In this document: piece by piece, positions 47,301-58,074 of the stretch
Layout: each line of letters starts with the position of its first letter
How positions within the stretch are numbered: the first letter of the stretch is position 1
NCBI GenBank assembly: GCA_033980235.1
Contig: CM067065.1
Span: 24,317,337 to 24,381,336 of the forward strand
Source: Diadema setosum
Lineage: Eukaryota > Echinodermata > Echinoidea > Diadematoida > Diadematidae
DNA: 64,000 nucleotides
Direction: 5' to 3'
Translations under genes and position numbers: made by a program
Notes under the pieces: generated by a model
The model's input: only the letters and a program-made list of their open reading frames with translations
What the model was told of the DNA's origin: nothing
The model's database searches: none

Positions 47301-47795
47301 ATGTATTTGGCAGACATCTCATTCTTGACCTGTAATCATTAACTCATGAAGTACAACAATTTGAAGTATAGATTATACAAAACTAAACGTTGATCTCCGT
47401 AATCAAAATGCACCAAAAGGTGGGGCGGCTTTTATTACCTCACATGTATTGATCTTGTCTTAAATGATAATAATTGAGTCTCATTTCTAGTTTAACTTTA
47501 AACCTTCAATCTATCTTTATCTCTCCTCTGCTTGTGCTCTTCTGTTTCTGTAAGTATTTTCCTTTCTTCCCCTTTCTCTTTTTTCAATATTCACTTCCCC
47601 ATTTTGGTTCCTCATTTTCCTCTACTCCTGTTTTTTTCCTATCCTATATCACATATTCTTCTTCGTGCGATTTTGATTCAAGTTTATGGAAACACCAGGA
47701 AGCGGGGATATCTATCCGCGATGTTCGGCGATGGTTCGATGCACTTTCGCCGTTTGTCTTGGGCAGACGCTCAGTTCATATGCACTTATGCATGA
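34424..47795 (+). CDS. Gene 2: secreted Cys-rich / mucin / C-type-lectin-like protein, apparently complete
   Basis: The candidate exons are 34424-34460, 38416-38565, 40326-40448, 45837-46145 and 47683-47795. Every junction is phase 1. The joined reading frame is 732 bases, about 243 residues plus stop. Domain order is a short signal peptide (MAMILLVTLILSG), a Cys-rich segment of about 50 residues, a Ser/Thr-rich linker of about 41, a lectin-like domain split over two exons, and stop. There is no transmembrane segment, so the product should be secreted. Genes 3 and 4 repeat the start and gene 1 repeats the end, which supports the whole chain. Weak points are the donor of exon 2 (GTCTGT) and the acceptor of exon 4, which lacks a pyrimidine tract. 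Biological role is unknown; lectin-like binding or mucosal defence is an inference. Confidence 0.6.
35117..35198. repeat. Hairpin palindrome
   Basis: Arms of about 39 bp around CTGAGACAG: GCGTACTTTTGACTG and its inverse CAGTCAAAAGTACGC, with a few mismatches outward. Confidence 0.7.
35277..35643. other. Coding-looking patch in gene 2 intron 1, unassigned
   Basis: The patch at about 35420-35640 is richer in GC than its surroundings and open on both strands (minus frame includes VTTVTLAIPGTAAVLEVYLL). No paralogous match elsewhere in the window and no in-phase exon borders on the plus strand, so it may be a mobile-element or exon fossil. Confidence 0.25.
35905..36170 (+). repeat. Diverged 151-bp direct duplication
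   Basis: AAAGTCGCGTTTATAGAGCA occurs at 35913 and 36064, each followed by a similar AAATTTCTAGG and ATGATCATAAC. Confidence 0.6.
36637..37170 (-). mobile_element. TGTGACC-family element, internally deleted
   Basis: The left end is TGTGACCGTGCATCACAAAA, the right end GCAGGGTC. The interior shows GGTAAAGAGCAAGCGCTTG and GTACTTCAGAGCCTC, the inverse of the 7393 copy. Confidence 0.6.
38416..38565 (+). CDS. Gene 2 exon 2: Cys-rich segment
   Basis: The acceptor context ATGAATTGAG matches ATGAATTCAG of the gene 3 copy. The open frame reads GTTSVHSSSCSRCSMGHG, then FLRWKRPKQCHEPLRLCGNK. The gene 3 copy keeps WKRPKQCH.PLRLCGN with only conservative changes, so this is a conserved peptide with four cysteines. 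No known domain is recognised. The donor is uncertain: GTCTGT at 38566 keeps phase 1, while gene 3 has GTAATG six bases earlier, where gene 2 has ATAATG. A C-tract follows at once. Confidence 0.55.
38727..39112. mobile_element. MITE with TTAAAGGG / CTCAACCAAAACTGTA termini
   Basis: The left terminus reads TTAAATGGATGGTACAG and the right CTCAACCAAAACTATACG. The interior hairpin is around GTGTGGGTCCACAC. A second copy is at 46543-46934. Confidence 0.55.
39723..39975. mobile_element. Palindromic MITE (TGAAGAGTTTG family)
   Basis: It has complete termini TGAAGAGTTTGTTCGC and GCGAACAAACTCTTCA, 253 bp, in a gene 2 intron. Confidence 0.7.
40326..40448 (+). CDS. Gene 2 exon 3: mucin-like linker
   Basis: The exon runs from ACCCGGAAAG to donor GTAAGATC: 123 bases (41 codons), phase 1-1. 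The peptide VVTGAGLLQTTSGSPTAYDS is followed by SSFVSSSKEPLADQARPSDN, a Ser-rich linker. The gene 3 copy at 60883 starts with the same VT.A.LL..TSGS. The acceptor has only a modest pyrimidine tract (CTCTCGCTTTTCG, 40 bases upstream), so support comes mainly from phase and the paralogue. Confidence 0.5.
41278..41350. repeat. AAT/GAT trinucleotide microsatellite
   Basis: (AAT)n with GAT interruptions, next to the LINE tail at 41389. A similar ATT tract lies at 318-420. Confidence 0.9.
41389..45111 (-). mobile_element. Second-family LINE (CR1/L2-like), broken
   Basis: Endonuclease pieces lie at 44815-45111 (GGGVAFYVSS, LLGIIYRPPNSN) and 44245-44775 (TDHYPIMTHF). Linker codons are at 43742-43975 and reverse transcriptase at 42096-43670. 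The RT has NYRPVSLLSSLSKVLEKI, FGFRERHST, FLDFSKAFDTI, GVPQGSLLGP and FADDTSVF, then a C-terminal NYPTRRSNEYHLP. It is broken by frameshifts near 44776-44814 (where the usual GD.N motif reads GYYN) and near 43680, and by a MITE at 43980-44228. The 3' UTR ends in an AAGTTTC-type short repeat at about 41389-41410. It is not autonomous. Confidence 0.85.
43980..44228 (+). mobile_element. Palindromic MITE (TGAAGAGTTTG family), inserted in LINE
   Basis: The termini are TGAAGAGTTTGTTTACAAA and its near inverse ending AAACCCTTCA. It is 249 bp with near-complete inverted symmetry. The insertion separates LINE codons ending KYKMEKN from those starting with TLTRILRLEK. Other copies are at 8117, 25085, 39723 and 52001. 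Confidence 0.7.
45837..46145 (+). CDS. Gene 2 exon 4: C-type-lectin-like domain, first part
   Basis: The exon encodes a protein closely paralogous to gene 1 exon 23519-23806: SARDICRSKGGNLPLPLS, DCSCCWPTNQTSWVESNMG and WRCRYPPDGNSFPL. All cysteines of the gene 1 copy are kept. The donor GTAAGTGC is strong and phase 1. The proposed acceptor (TGAAATAG) has no pyrimidine tract. The frame stays open upstream to 45731, so the true 5' border could be elsewhere. No calcium-site EPN/QPD or WND motif is present. Confidence 0.6.
46543..46934. mobile_element. MITE with TTAAAGGG / CTCAACCAAAACTGTA termini
   Basis: TTAAAGGGACTGCACAG at the left and CTGTACACACCCTTTAA at the right, 392 bp. It shares AACCGATTTTCATCAAATAA with the 38727 copy. 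It lies between gene 2 exons 4 and 5. Confidence 0.6.
47683..47795 (+). CDS. Gene 2 terminal exon: end of lectin-like domain and stop
   Basis: A long pyrimidine tract (CTCCTGTTTTTTTCC, then CTTCTTCG) leads to GATTCAAG, and the exon begins in phase 1. It encodes YGNTRKRGYLSAMFGDGS, then RRLSWADAQFICTYA and TGA at 47793-47795. The total of 113 bases is close to the 116 of gene 1's last exon. The shared GYL, Gly, FICT and immediate stop show the TGA is the natural end, not a nonsense mutation. W-ADA-FIC fits the last strand of a C-type-lectin-like domain. Confidence 0.6.
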
Positions 47796-48234
47796 AGAAT
47801 CGCACGGTACGGGAAGCAGCAAAGTGAGAGTACAGTAATTAATCAAACTAGAAAAAGAAAAATAACGGAGTCAACAATTTCTACAAAGGGAACGCAGAAG
47901 TGTGAATGGGCAAAATGCGGTATATTTGCGAATTTGACTTTGTAAACATAGGGCTACATGTATAACATCTGAACAAAGAAAGTAATGAGTTATTAGTTAT
48001 TCATACTTCAATCGTAAAATCTATATAATATGTACATACTGGGGAAATTTACTGTCTTTAATAACATTTTTTTGGACAACTTTATCATCATCAAAATTTA
48101 TTGGAAATGTAGCTATATTTGGAAACATGTTCACTATTAGTATTTTAAGTGTTTCATTACTTGCCATGTGTCCAAAATGGGATTTATACGCACGTATGTT
48201 AACATGTATTTCTACTTTGATTTCTTCTTTCACC

Positions 48235-48240
48235 AATAAA
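48235..48240 (+). terminator. Candidate polyadenylation signal of gene 2
   Basis: AATAAA in CACCAATAAAG, 440 bases beyond the gene 2 stop. It is the first well-placed hexamer noted after the terminal exon, with positional support only. Confidence 0.3.
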
Positions 48241-48479
48241 GACATCATTACTGATTACACAAAAAAACACACACACACATACATATGTAATATACATATG
48301 TTGTTTGTTTGTCAATGTCTATAATCCTGCACTTGATTCACGTGATTCTTCTACGGTTCAATATTTTCGTTGAACTCCTTGATAAGGAAATAACGGGCAG
48401 TACCACTTCATTCTACGTGAGGAAAAAAAAATGAAAGAGCTACATTTTTTTCTACATTTTTCCAAAGATTTTGATCATA

Positions 48480-48940
48480 AAATATATATTTGGAAAGTGT
48501 GTTTTTCTACATATTTTTTTTTATTTTGTAGAGAATTGAGGTCAGTTATGTGTCGTAGAGGCCCCTTTTTAATTTTTGAAAATCCCTTTGCACACTCTTC
48601 CATTTCAATTCTAATAACCTTTTGAAAGGATAACGTTACTGCTTTGAATATTGGCGTCAATCATGTCCAGAATGCTTAAATAGAGCATATTTGATTTTTT
48701 TTTTGGTCCCATTCATCGCACAGCTAACACAGCTTTAAGGGCTTGAATAGACCTTGTATTTCACAGCTTTTTTTTTTGTTTCAATTCACACTTTTCAAAG
48801 TGTGTGCTTTCTCCTAAATATTTCATCCGGTAAGGAGAGTTCATTAGAATTGACTTAAGTACAGCATTTTAAAGCTTAGAGTCTGCCTTAAGTACGATTA
48901 CATGTCTTTCCCACTTTTGGACACTGTGTTCTTTCCGTAA
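48480..48940 (-). mobile_element. TGTGACC-family element, diverged
   Basis: It has GGGCTTGAATAGACCTTG, AGTGTGTGCTTTC and GAGTTCATTAGAATTGA in the order of other minus copies. The termini are not clear. Confidence 0.45.
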
Positions 48941-49419
48941 ACAGCCGGGTTTGAACAACCATACAGGGGCAGACTCCATTATGATATACGTGCACACTAT
49001 AAATGTACACCGTCATGCACTGTCACATTCAAAAGCAAAGCACCCACAGCAAAACTAATCTACACAAACGGAGAATATGGTGACAATTATTACCTCACAA
49101 TCTCAGTGCTGCCAACATTGGAAACTAGTTGAGGTGAGACTCCCATAGGCCAATGCTATAATCAAGGAGTCAAAATGAGTGAGATCAATAGAAATGCATG
49201 CAAATGAAATATAGTTTTAGAGTGAGAAAGGACCAAAATGAGTGAGTCTCACTCTCAATGAGTGAGAGTTGGCAGCCCTGCAATCTGTTGTTTTCTCTTA
49301 TAAATAAAGCTTATGTATAACACAATGCGATAAGAATGCAGAAGTTAATGCAGTATGTAATTAATTGTGTGCCGATATAAAATGTCGATTAAAATGTTTA
49401 TTTCATTGGTGTAGTAGCG

Positions 49420-49530
49420 GTAGAGGAGTGTACATTATTATGGTGGAATAGTGACGGTGTTGTTGAGGTAGAGCAGTGTACATTATTATGGTGGAATAGT
49501 GACGGTGTTGTTGAGGTAGAGCAGTGTACG
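49420..49530 (+). repeat. 48-bp tandem repeat, about 2.3 copies
   Basis: The unit starts GTAGAG.AGTGTACATTATT at 49420, 49468 and 49516 with almost no differences. Confidence 0.8.
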
Positions 49531-50718
49531 TGTATGCATATTACAATTAATGATGTTACCCTTTGTACCCAGTATAAGGCAATAATGTTGTTAGCTATGT
49601 TTATAGTTTGTTTTAATTTGTCATTTAACTAATAAAAACGAATAAAACCAAACAAAACGGAATGAGATGATCTTTGATTACTTCTCTGTGCTTCTCCTTA
49701 CCGGTAATTCCACAATTAAAAGAAAACAAACAACGAAACACACTCAACAATACATAAAGAAGAGAATATCTTCCACGTTCAACGACAGTTGTTCCGCCGA
49801 AAAAAAAAATCTCAGGGGACGTTGCTTCGGTGACATAATAATGTTCCATCGATAGTTGGTCTAGTAGATATTGCCTCCAACGATATTTTTTTTCTGTAGT
49901 TTTTACTTTGCTGAGAATAAACTGCTTTAAGATCATATTCTTTTACGAGGGTACCACGTCACCAAGCGTACTGGAAAACAAAACAAAACCAAAAAAAAAA
50001 AAAAAAGAACTGGTGGTGACCAATGACAGACAACACAAAGTTGAAAACCCTCGGTGAGCACAAAAAAAAAAAAAAATGAAAATCAGTTCAATTCTACATG
50101 TGTTGTGAATTTTGCCAAAACAAAACCAAACAAACATGTAGATCGAGACTGTTTTCTTGAAAATCTCAAGAATGAGCAATGATAAGAGATCGTAAAGATA
50201 ATTACTTATGCTGGCAAAAAAAAAAAAGAAAAATGGCCTGCTAAGCGGATGCTTCCTTCTCTCAGTTTCCCTTTTCTCATGTCACTCATCTTCTTTCCAC
50301 TGCCATGAATAATGAATAAAAGAAAGAAGAAACTAAAACTTACTTTGCACCGAACAAAAACAGGGTGCAGTAGTGATCAATTTTTATAATATGTTTTTAT
50401 TTCATACCAATATGTTTTTTTTTTAATATTTGCCACAGAGGATAAGGAAGTCAACGTTCACAATTTGTTGCGGTTGAAATTTGTCAAGGTCAGCACATTG
50501 GGGCGCTATTCATTACAATAAATATACGAGACCCGTGATGCATTGTTTGAAATAGGAACGTACATTGCTATATCATTTCATATTTCCATAATATTGAAAC
50601 ACTGAAACATAACTCAACTCGTTCTCTGTTGTTAAAATGCATTATTCTCTGTATCATATGCATGTATATGCATGTATGTATGTATGAATATGGTATGTAT
50701 ATAGAATAATTCATTATA

Positions 50719-50880
50719 CAAATATCGGCTGATTCAGAAGGGGGCGGTAAAACTATTTGCACCGAGGTGATTTCTCGATAGTTCTAAGCCCCTAGGCGAA
50801 GTCGATGGGCGTGGCGCTGTGAGAAATCACCGAGGGCAAATAGTTTTACCATTACCCGAAAGAAAAGAGTCGATATTTGT
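50719..50880. repeat. Palindromic element
   Basis: The arms contain GGTAAAACTATTTGC and GAGAAATCACCGAGG in mirror image. The outer ends are AAATATCG and CGATATTT. About 160 bp, probably a small foldback MITE. Confidence 0.6.
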
Positions 50881-51599
50881 TTTAAATCCCTCTCCAGCAT
50901 TTTACTGGAGTGATGACAATGTTCCCTTTTGGAAATGTGCAGGCTTAACGTTGGTTATAGGCACAGGCCGTAGCAGTGCAGCAGTGCATGCAGCGCGTAG
51001 CGAACGATGACACCGCTGCGCTGTGTAATATAATAGGCCATCGTGTATTCACCATTGTTGATTCCTCCGAGCTACACAGCGTAGAGAACTGTAGCGAGAG
51101 AAAGAGGTCCAGGACTAGAAGTAGACATAGCGGCTTCGTTTTCCAGATCATCTTCAAAATCGTTTTTGGTTTTCTAAAATAATTCCTAAACCTTACTTGA
51201 AGCAGCACCTTATTTGAAGCAGTCAATTTGTCAATTGAGCTGAATTCCATTGATCACACACACGCCATCTTACCACTCACAGATTTATATGATGATATCG
51301 GCACCGCGCAAGGTAGCCTTTGTCTGTAGCTAGCTACTATCGCTACTATACTACACGCACTGTGTGCATTCTAATGTGAGAAATTTAGATATCGATCACA
51401 GAATCACGATTGCGTGCAGATCTTGGATTCCCAATTGTACTGTATATCACTCTAGATAGTAGTCTTTTCACCACATTCAGCTGCCCGTACATAGTCTAAT
51501 AAAAACTACCCCATTTTCTTGCACTGTACAGTCAAATTGCAAGAAAGGGGTTGAGGGGTTGAGCTATCAAAGTAGATGAAATAAGGCAACCCAATCATT

Positions 51600-51935
51600 T
51601 TGTTTCTATATTTTTCCTAATTGATTTCCTAAAGGTTTGCTCGGTTTTTCTTTTTTCTTTTTTTGTCCCATACATTGCAAAGAGCAGAGCTCAGTGAGAG
51701 AGGCACCTCAATGATCTCTAAACGTCAGAGACCCTCTCTACTTTTTTTTCGATATACATGCATTATTCGAGAGTGTGTACATTCCTTCCATTATTTGGGT
51801 AGGTTAAGAAAGTCCATTGGTGCTGATGATACGTCATTCTAAAGCTTACAGTCCACTCTATCGGAATCCGCGGCCAGCAGTGAAAAATCCGTATCTAGTG
51901 AATATTGATCACGAGGTCACACAGTCATTGTACTA
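51600..51935 (-). mobile_element. TGTGACC-family fragment
   Basis: It has GTCCCATACATTGCA, GTGTGTACATTCCTTCC and AAGCTTACAGTCC, ending near GAGGTCACACAG. A shortened, diverged copy. Confidence 0.45.
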
Positions 51936-51959
51936 TGTGTATTGGTATTTATAATAATC

Positions 51960-52000
<41 letters not shown>

Positions 52001-52004
<4 letters not shown>

Positions 52005-52252
52005 GAGTTTGTTCGCAAAAACCGATAAGTCCATATTTGCCAAATGGAGATATTTGCGATTGAAGGTCAAGAAAGATAAAGAGAATAATAAGAAAATGTT
52101 TTCTTCTTTTGACCATAACTTCAAAAATGTACCTTTATAATATGTAGTGACCAATTTATCATTTAAAAGGTATTATTTTGTACTTTATGACAGAGACCGT
52201 ACTTCAAAATCTTTAAAAATGGTTTTATCGGTTTTTGCGAACAAACTCTTCA
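52001..52252. mobile_element. Palindromic MITE (TGAAGAGTTTG family)
   Basis: Complete termini, 252 bp, between an AT microsatellite and a GT microsatellite. A smaller hairpin with GGCGCTAAATCCA arms follows at 52283-52350; a degraded relative is at 47174-47256. Confidence 0.7.
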
Positions 52253-52255
52253 TAA

Positions 52256-52286
<31 letters not shown>

Positions 52287-52750
52287 AAGAGCTTGAAAAG
52301 GCGCTAAATCCATTGAAAATGTTGGATTTAGCGCCTTTTGGAAGCATAATGTATATGGGTGAGAATTTTGAACGATGTACAATTGCCAATTTTCGTACCT
52401 TATGACATTCTTTCCCTTAGAACACGCCAGGATGATCTAAGAAACCAGATTTTTTCATGTCATCTCAAAGATTGGTAAATTTCCTTTCAGGAAATATATG
52501 GTTTGGTTGACTTTTGCCTGATATTTTTCATTTCACAAAGACTTAAAGCGTAAAAATACGGTAAAAACGCTATTGTCACAATATTTTTTGTTTTTCAAAC
52601 TAATGATGTGCATTTTTAATGGTACGTGGCATCTATCTGACCATGTTCTGGATCTGACATATAATGGGTATGTACCACAAAATTATAAGAACTTTATGAG
52701 CACGTACAAAATTACAGAGAACAATTAAAATATCAAAGTCCTAAACAGAC

Positions 52751-55700
52751 GAACGTCCGTGATGCTTTTATTTCTATCGCTGCTGCAAATTCTACTTTGT
52801 TGTCCCAACTGTAACGTATACGAAAATTTGGGGTTCCACCTAATGAACATATCCTGCAAAAATTGTACGTCTGCTGGCTGTACATGGGACGTAATATTCT
52901 TTAATGCAAAATTATACTCAGTTTTCGTCACGGACGTGCTTCCGCTATTTTCTAATAAAGATCGTAGCCCATTAAACGTTATTAGCGATATTGTTCTGAG
53001 TCGTAATCAACTAAGATCTAGCAACACGATAATATGTTTGTTTTGAGTTTCTGTCCATCCTTTGTCAAATAGGAACCGAAATTATATTTTTAGACGAACC
53101 TCCAAGAAAAAAAGAACGTCCGTGATGATTAAAACGTTTTCGAGTGGGACACCATCTTCCTTTGATGGCGAAGGTGCATTTTACCTTTGGCTCTCTAGCC
53201 GAGGAGCTGCATGCCATTTTTGGAGCGGACTGAGGTTCGTCCGCAGTCTTTGGACCATGCAATTCACCAAAAACCAAGCAAATGATTAATATTTTCTCTG
53301 AAAATTCACCTCTTGATCCCCCTCTGAGCAATACATATGTTGTAAGGATGTCAAATTTCTTATAATTTGCATTGACAATACCTTTTCAAATTTTTGAAAG
53401 AGTTAGGAAGGCTAGGTACTCTCTGCCGATTAGTTATCCGTCCTGGAACATGACCCTAGTAGTAGAACGAACGTCCGTGATAATTCCAGAGAACGTCCGT
53501 GACGTATGCAATCCCTCCGATAGGGATAACTTGTCCCGAAAGTGTCCTGTATTCTTTAAAACTTTTGGCTCGAATAGCGACAAATAAAGTTTTACAAAGT
53601 AAACAATGAGTACAGAGCAGTAGTTTCAGAATTTTTAAGGCGTTATGTGATCATGATGGACAAACAATTGAAAATTTACTCACAATTTTACGCTTGTTTT
53701 CCCTCTAATTATACAAAAACAGCTAAACACTTAAAAGAAAGTTATAGGAAAATGGAATTTTGCGTAATGTATAATTTCTGTGCGTTTAAATTTCTTTCTA
53801 ATGAGGTTCTGGAGACAATTTGTTCTGTTACAGGTTCTGAAAGTTTCACTCACGGACGTTCTGTCCGAGAAAGGAAATTTCTGACAATTACAAATATATC
53901 ACTGCACATAAGATTAATGTTAGTTGAAAATATTACCAAATCACCGAGCCGCTCATACCCGAAAGTGAATAGCGTTCAGCACTCAATTTACCTGTAATAA
54001 CAAACGGAAAACTTTTTTTTTTTCACGGCTGTTCGTTGGTTGAATAAGTCAATGGATTACATAGTAGGAGAAAGAAGATCAGTGCCACTTTTTAGTGACA
54101 GGTGCTTTAAGTGTTTATCTTTTGAGTATGGTAGCTGCCGTCTCAAACAGAACACATCCAGTTTTGGTCTCCATAACGGACGTTCGCTGTAATTGTCATG
54201 ATATTAAATGCCTTAATTCATTCTTATTTTTCTCTTCATGACGATTTTTTTCTCATTCCCTCAATAGCCTGAACATGCTGCGACCAAACAGAAAACAAAA
54301 ATAAAACAAAACAAACTAATTCAAATCCGAAAAGTGCTACGCAATCACATTCAGGATAATGACGGAAGAAGTCTGTAATGAACATGTGTTGAATAAGAAA
54401 CTGAAAAGTTTCAAAAGGACGTGGAAGCAGTTGAATGAAAATGACTGAGAAACAGAGAAGGGATCGATCTCCAAGACACAGAGAAAAGAATTGCCAGTGC
54501 ACTCCCGTTAAACCAAATTCCTCTGGAGAAGTTTTTGTTTGTTTGTTTATGTTTTTTATTCATCGAAATGCCGTCACAAGCGAACAAAAATCATGCAGTA
54601 TACAATTATTGTCTGATGAAAACACACAAATCCTCCGCTTATCATCACATGGTGTTGTTTTATACTCATCAATGAAAAGCAATATTCATTTGTAATTTTT
54701 TCCAAGATTTTTTTTTCATTTTACATTTAAGAGACAGAGAGATCGTCAATTTGTTTGTGCTTTTGTGCTTACTTTGAAAACACATGTTAATAAAAGTAAT
54801 GATTAAGAATAGGTTTAAGGTTGCACTTGATTACGTTCGCTCTTCCAAAGATTCGTTACTCCGATGTCCAAAGGTTTGTTATTCCAAAATGAAAAAAAAA
54901 ATTGTAGTTAATTCAGGAGGTTTGTTATTAGAAATGTTCTTCGAAAAATAGATATTAAGGATCATTATTTTTAGGTCCGTTCTTCTAAGAGTGGAATGGG
55001 CCTGATATTCGTTTAGGTGAAAACGGTTATTATGAGGTTTTGAAATTGGAGGATTTTAGTTGTTAACTTGTTTCTCCACATTTGGATAAGGGAACATAAT
55101 TTTTCATGTTCCAATTAATAAGCCTTTCTATTAACCTTCGGAGATTCCTATCATTTACCGAATAAAAAAGCTTCATAATTACACGAACTCTATCAATTTT
55201 CGTATTGACAAACTGTATGAATATCGAGCCTCCGAAATGAAGCGCTACAAAAGGTTTGTTATAACAAACCATATTGTATAATATCGAAGTCACAAACATC
55301 CATCCAAGTTATATCTGCCCCCCCACGGAAAAAAGCAGTAACTGACATTTTTATGAATGTCTACTTTTTTGCAAAAATGGATAGTTTACCCAATGCTCTC
55401 CAATGTTAATAGGTCAGTTTTGCAAAAAGAAAAATGAAAGTGACCAAAAATACAATTTTTCACTTTTGCAAAAAGCAGTAACTGCATCCAGTTGATTCAA
55501 CTTTGCAAGTTTCCCCACGGAAAAAAGCAGTAACTAACAAAGCCCACGGAAGAAAGCAGTAACTAACAATTTAGTCTTTATCATTCAGACTCTGTATAGT
55601 CCTTCCTGTATATTTTTTTCCCTAATACCATTTATTTTTTCTACTAATTTTTTTTTAAACAATGTAAACAGCAGTTTCTCCCATAATTTAGGAGAGTAGA

Positions 55701-57873
55701 TATAAAAAGATTGTTTCACCAGTAACTTGACTCTGCCCGCAGGGAATCATATGACAAGTTGTAGAAAAAGCTTCTTTCTGGAGACTAGCAAACCTGGCAG
55801 ACTCAGCGCGCTCAGAGTGCAGAATACGCGTGCAGCAGCTGCATGCGCATAAATTCTGCAGCATACAGTAACTAGCTAAACATTGCATCACATCACACTC
55901 ATCACTTGCATGCACAGTATTGCAGGTCTGGCACAGTCTGAGTGATCATGCCAGTGCTAACCATGCTGTCACACAGTTTCTGCGGTCCAGGCATGCCTGT
56001 AAATCTATCATGAATTGCAGAGGAAAAGTCATGGTAGCCATGGCTTTGGCCAGAACCAGAAAATCTAGGTGAGCTGAAAATATATTGAAGGGAGATGAGC
56101 ACTAGTATTAATGCACTAACGTTAGTCTAATGTTATATGTAGGCCCTAAAGTTTAAAATAGGTCTACCAGATCTAACGTTACAGAGTAGATCTAGATTCT
56201 AATCTATTGTTAACTTTTTAGTGTTAGACAAAATGTCAGTAGGCCTGATCTAACGTAATAGACCTAGGTCTAGCACTAACATTGGGCATAGATCTGTAGT
56301 CTAGCTTAAGTGTAACGTCAGAGTTCGACTAGGATCTAAGACGAAGAGACTTGACTTTATTGTCTAGTCCAGGGTCATGTGTCAGGGGCCAGGCCGGGCA
56401 CTCCAAAGTTCAATTAGGGTACATAGGTGTCTACCTTATTTTTACACAGAATGCCATTCAATCGACAAGACCTAGTCTAGGTCTAGCGATAGGTCCTAGA
56501 TCTTATAGATCTAGACTAACCAGAAAGTAGAAGAACTTTATAACCTGGTGGTGGTAACAATTCTCCTCCTATGGTCATGTGACATGTGCAGTTACTGCTT
56601 TTTTCCATGGGGAAAACAGCAGACTCCTGGCCGTCTGCAGTTACTGCTTTTTTCCGTGGGGAAACTACCCAGAATCAAGGGTGAGCCACCGCAGTAACTG
56701 CATTTTCCTAAATAACATTTAAAAAATAACGGAAACATAATTTTTTCCTAGGTATTGTTAGACAACTAGGTATGGTGCATAATCATACCACAAAATTATT
56801 TTTGAATGTTTCTGTGTTTTTAAAGAATCTGCAAAAAACACAAAATCGCATTTATCTCAGCTCAGCAGCTATGCAGTTACTGCTTTCTTCCGTGGGGGGG
56901 GCAGATATGGACTTATTGTGTCTTGTTATGACGAAACTTCGCAGTATCGAACCTATTATCATTTCTGACTAATATAATAATACAAATTCTCCTCGGTAAC
57001 AGTGTGTAACACAAGGAGCAAACACAGAGGGATTTCTTCCTAACGTATTCGTTTGCCCTCCCCAGCTAAACTTCGTATTTCTATAACGGCGCACATTTCT
57101 GTTGTTTTTCTATATTAATTCTTTGTCATAATTTTAGCTGTGACCATGTTCGTTATGTAAAAAGCAAATTTTGCATTGTACACTTTACATAACAAGTTTA
57201 GGACCTGAATATTTACTTCATGATAACGAAATTTTGATAAATATATTCATTCTCAAGGATGGACTACGGCACTACACGTACGTTTGTACGTTCATTTACG
57301 AGAGATGGAAAAATTGTTTTCATTGATTCCTCAGTATGAGAAGATAAAGAAGCTTATTGGTAATATCTATTCAGGATTTTGCAGAGGAGTTTGTTCTCGA
57401 CATGAAATTGCTGTTTGTTGTGAGTAGAATGCGTTTCCAACTCAAGAGAGCTGCATTGTTCAATATCTTGTTTGTTCCGAACGTCCGTGAGCTACATGCG
57501 AACCTCCGTGATGAAAACTATGCTATGTTTGTTGGGTTATAGAGACTGCCCAGATGAGATACATCTTAAAGAGGTATATTATTATTTGGGAGTGAGGATT
57601 AAAGTATGGGATAGTGAAATAAGAGGTGAAAATATTGAGTTTCTGTAAAATGCGGAAGAGCAATATTTCCACAGAAATGACGAATTTAGTTAAATCATCA
57701 GTTGTATACCATTACGTACAGATTAAGAGTACAAGCTTAATATTCTGCAATCACGTACAATGTACACATGTCCCTTAAAATATTTCGTTTGGATTTTGAA
57801 CTGAATCAGATCTTTAGAAACTATGTTAAATGGTATTCAAATGTATGTGCAGTACTATTCCTCACGGGCGTTC
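52751..57873. repeat. Cluster of GAACGTCCGTGA motifs
   Basis: Exact copies lie at 52751, 53114, 53469, 53491 and 57479 on the plus strand and at 53850 inverted. Near copies are at 52928 (inverted, partial), 54174 (inverted), 57500 and 57862 (inverted). The sequence between copies is not repeated. The region has no recognised gene, and the 55314 element lies inside it. Confidence 0.6.
55314..56905. mobile_element. 1.6-kb TIR element with subterminal repeats
   Basis: The left end TCTGCCCCCCCACGGAAAA and the right end, inverse TCTGCCCCCCCCACGGAAGA, are about 30-bp TIRs flanked by TA (55312-55313 and 56906-56907). The unit CCCACGGAAAAAAGCAGTAA recurs inside: direct near 55455, 55513 and 55544, inverted near 56590, 56636 and 56875. 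The middle (56120-56530) is rich in degenerate TCTAGATC palindromes. No transposase ORF, so nonautonomous. Confidence 0.75.
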
Positions 57874-58074
57874 GCTGCTCTGGACATGGTAAACTTCAGC
57901 GGCGAATAAAACTTGTTCCTCTGGGAAAATCCCAGTATAATTGGGTTCATATTAAAGCTTGAGTTATACTCTTTCAGGTAAGATGAATGATTTGGAGAAT
58001 TTCCTACTTTTTAAATTTTGCCTTGTTTTGGCTCAATTGTACATCGTTCAAAATTCTGACCCATATATATATAT

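Larger units (their letters stand above)
48241..52000. other. Intergenic region between genes 2 and 3, left part
   Basis: Apart from the repeats listed separately, it holds only short ORFs and A/T runs. An AG after a T-rich tract at 50438-50439 could be an acceptor but leads only to a short open stretch. Confidence 0.35.

Noticed and set aside
47793..47825. TGA at 47793 as a nonsense mutation, with donor-like AAA/GTGAGA at 47825
   Set aside because: The exon aligns with gene 1's terminal exon, which also stops two residues after FICT, so the TGA is the natural stop.
50440..50522. Terminal exon after TTTGCCACAG, ending near AATAAA
   Set aside because: Good acceptor and phase, but the peptide shows no similarity to the terminal exons of genes 1 or 2 and no gene is left needing one.
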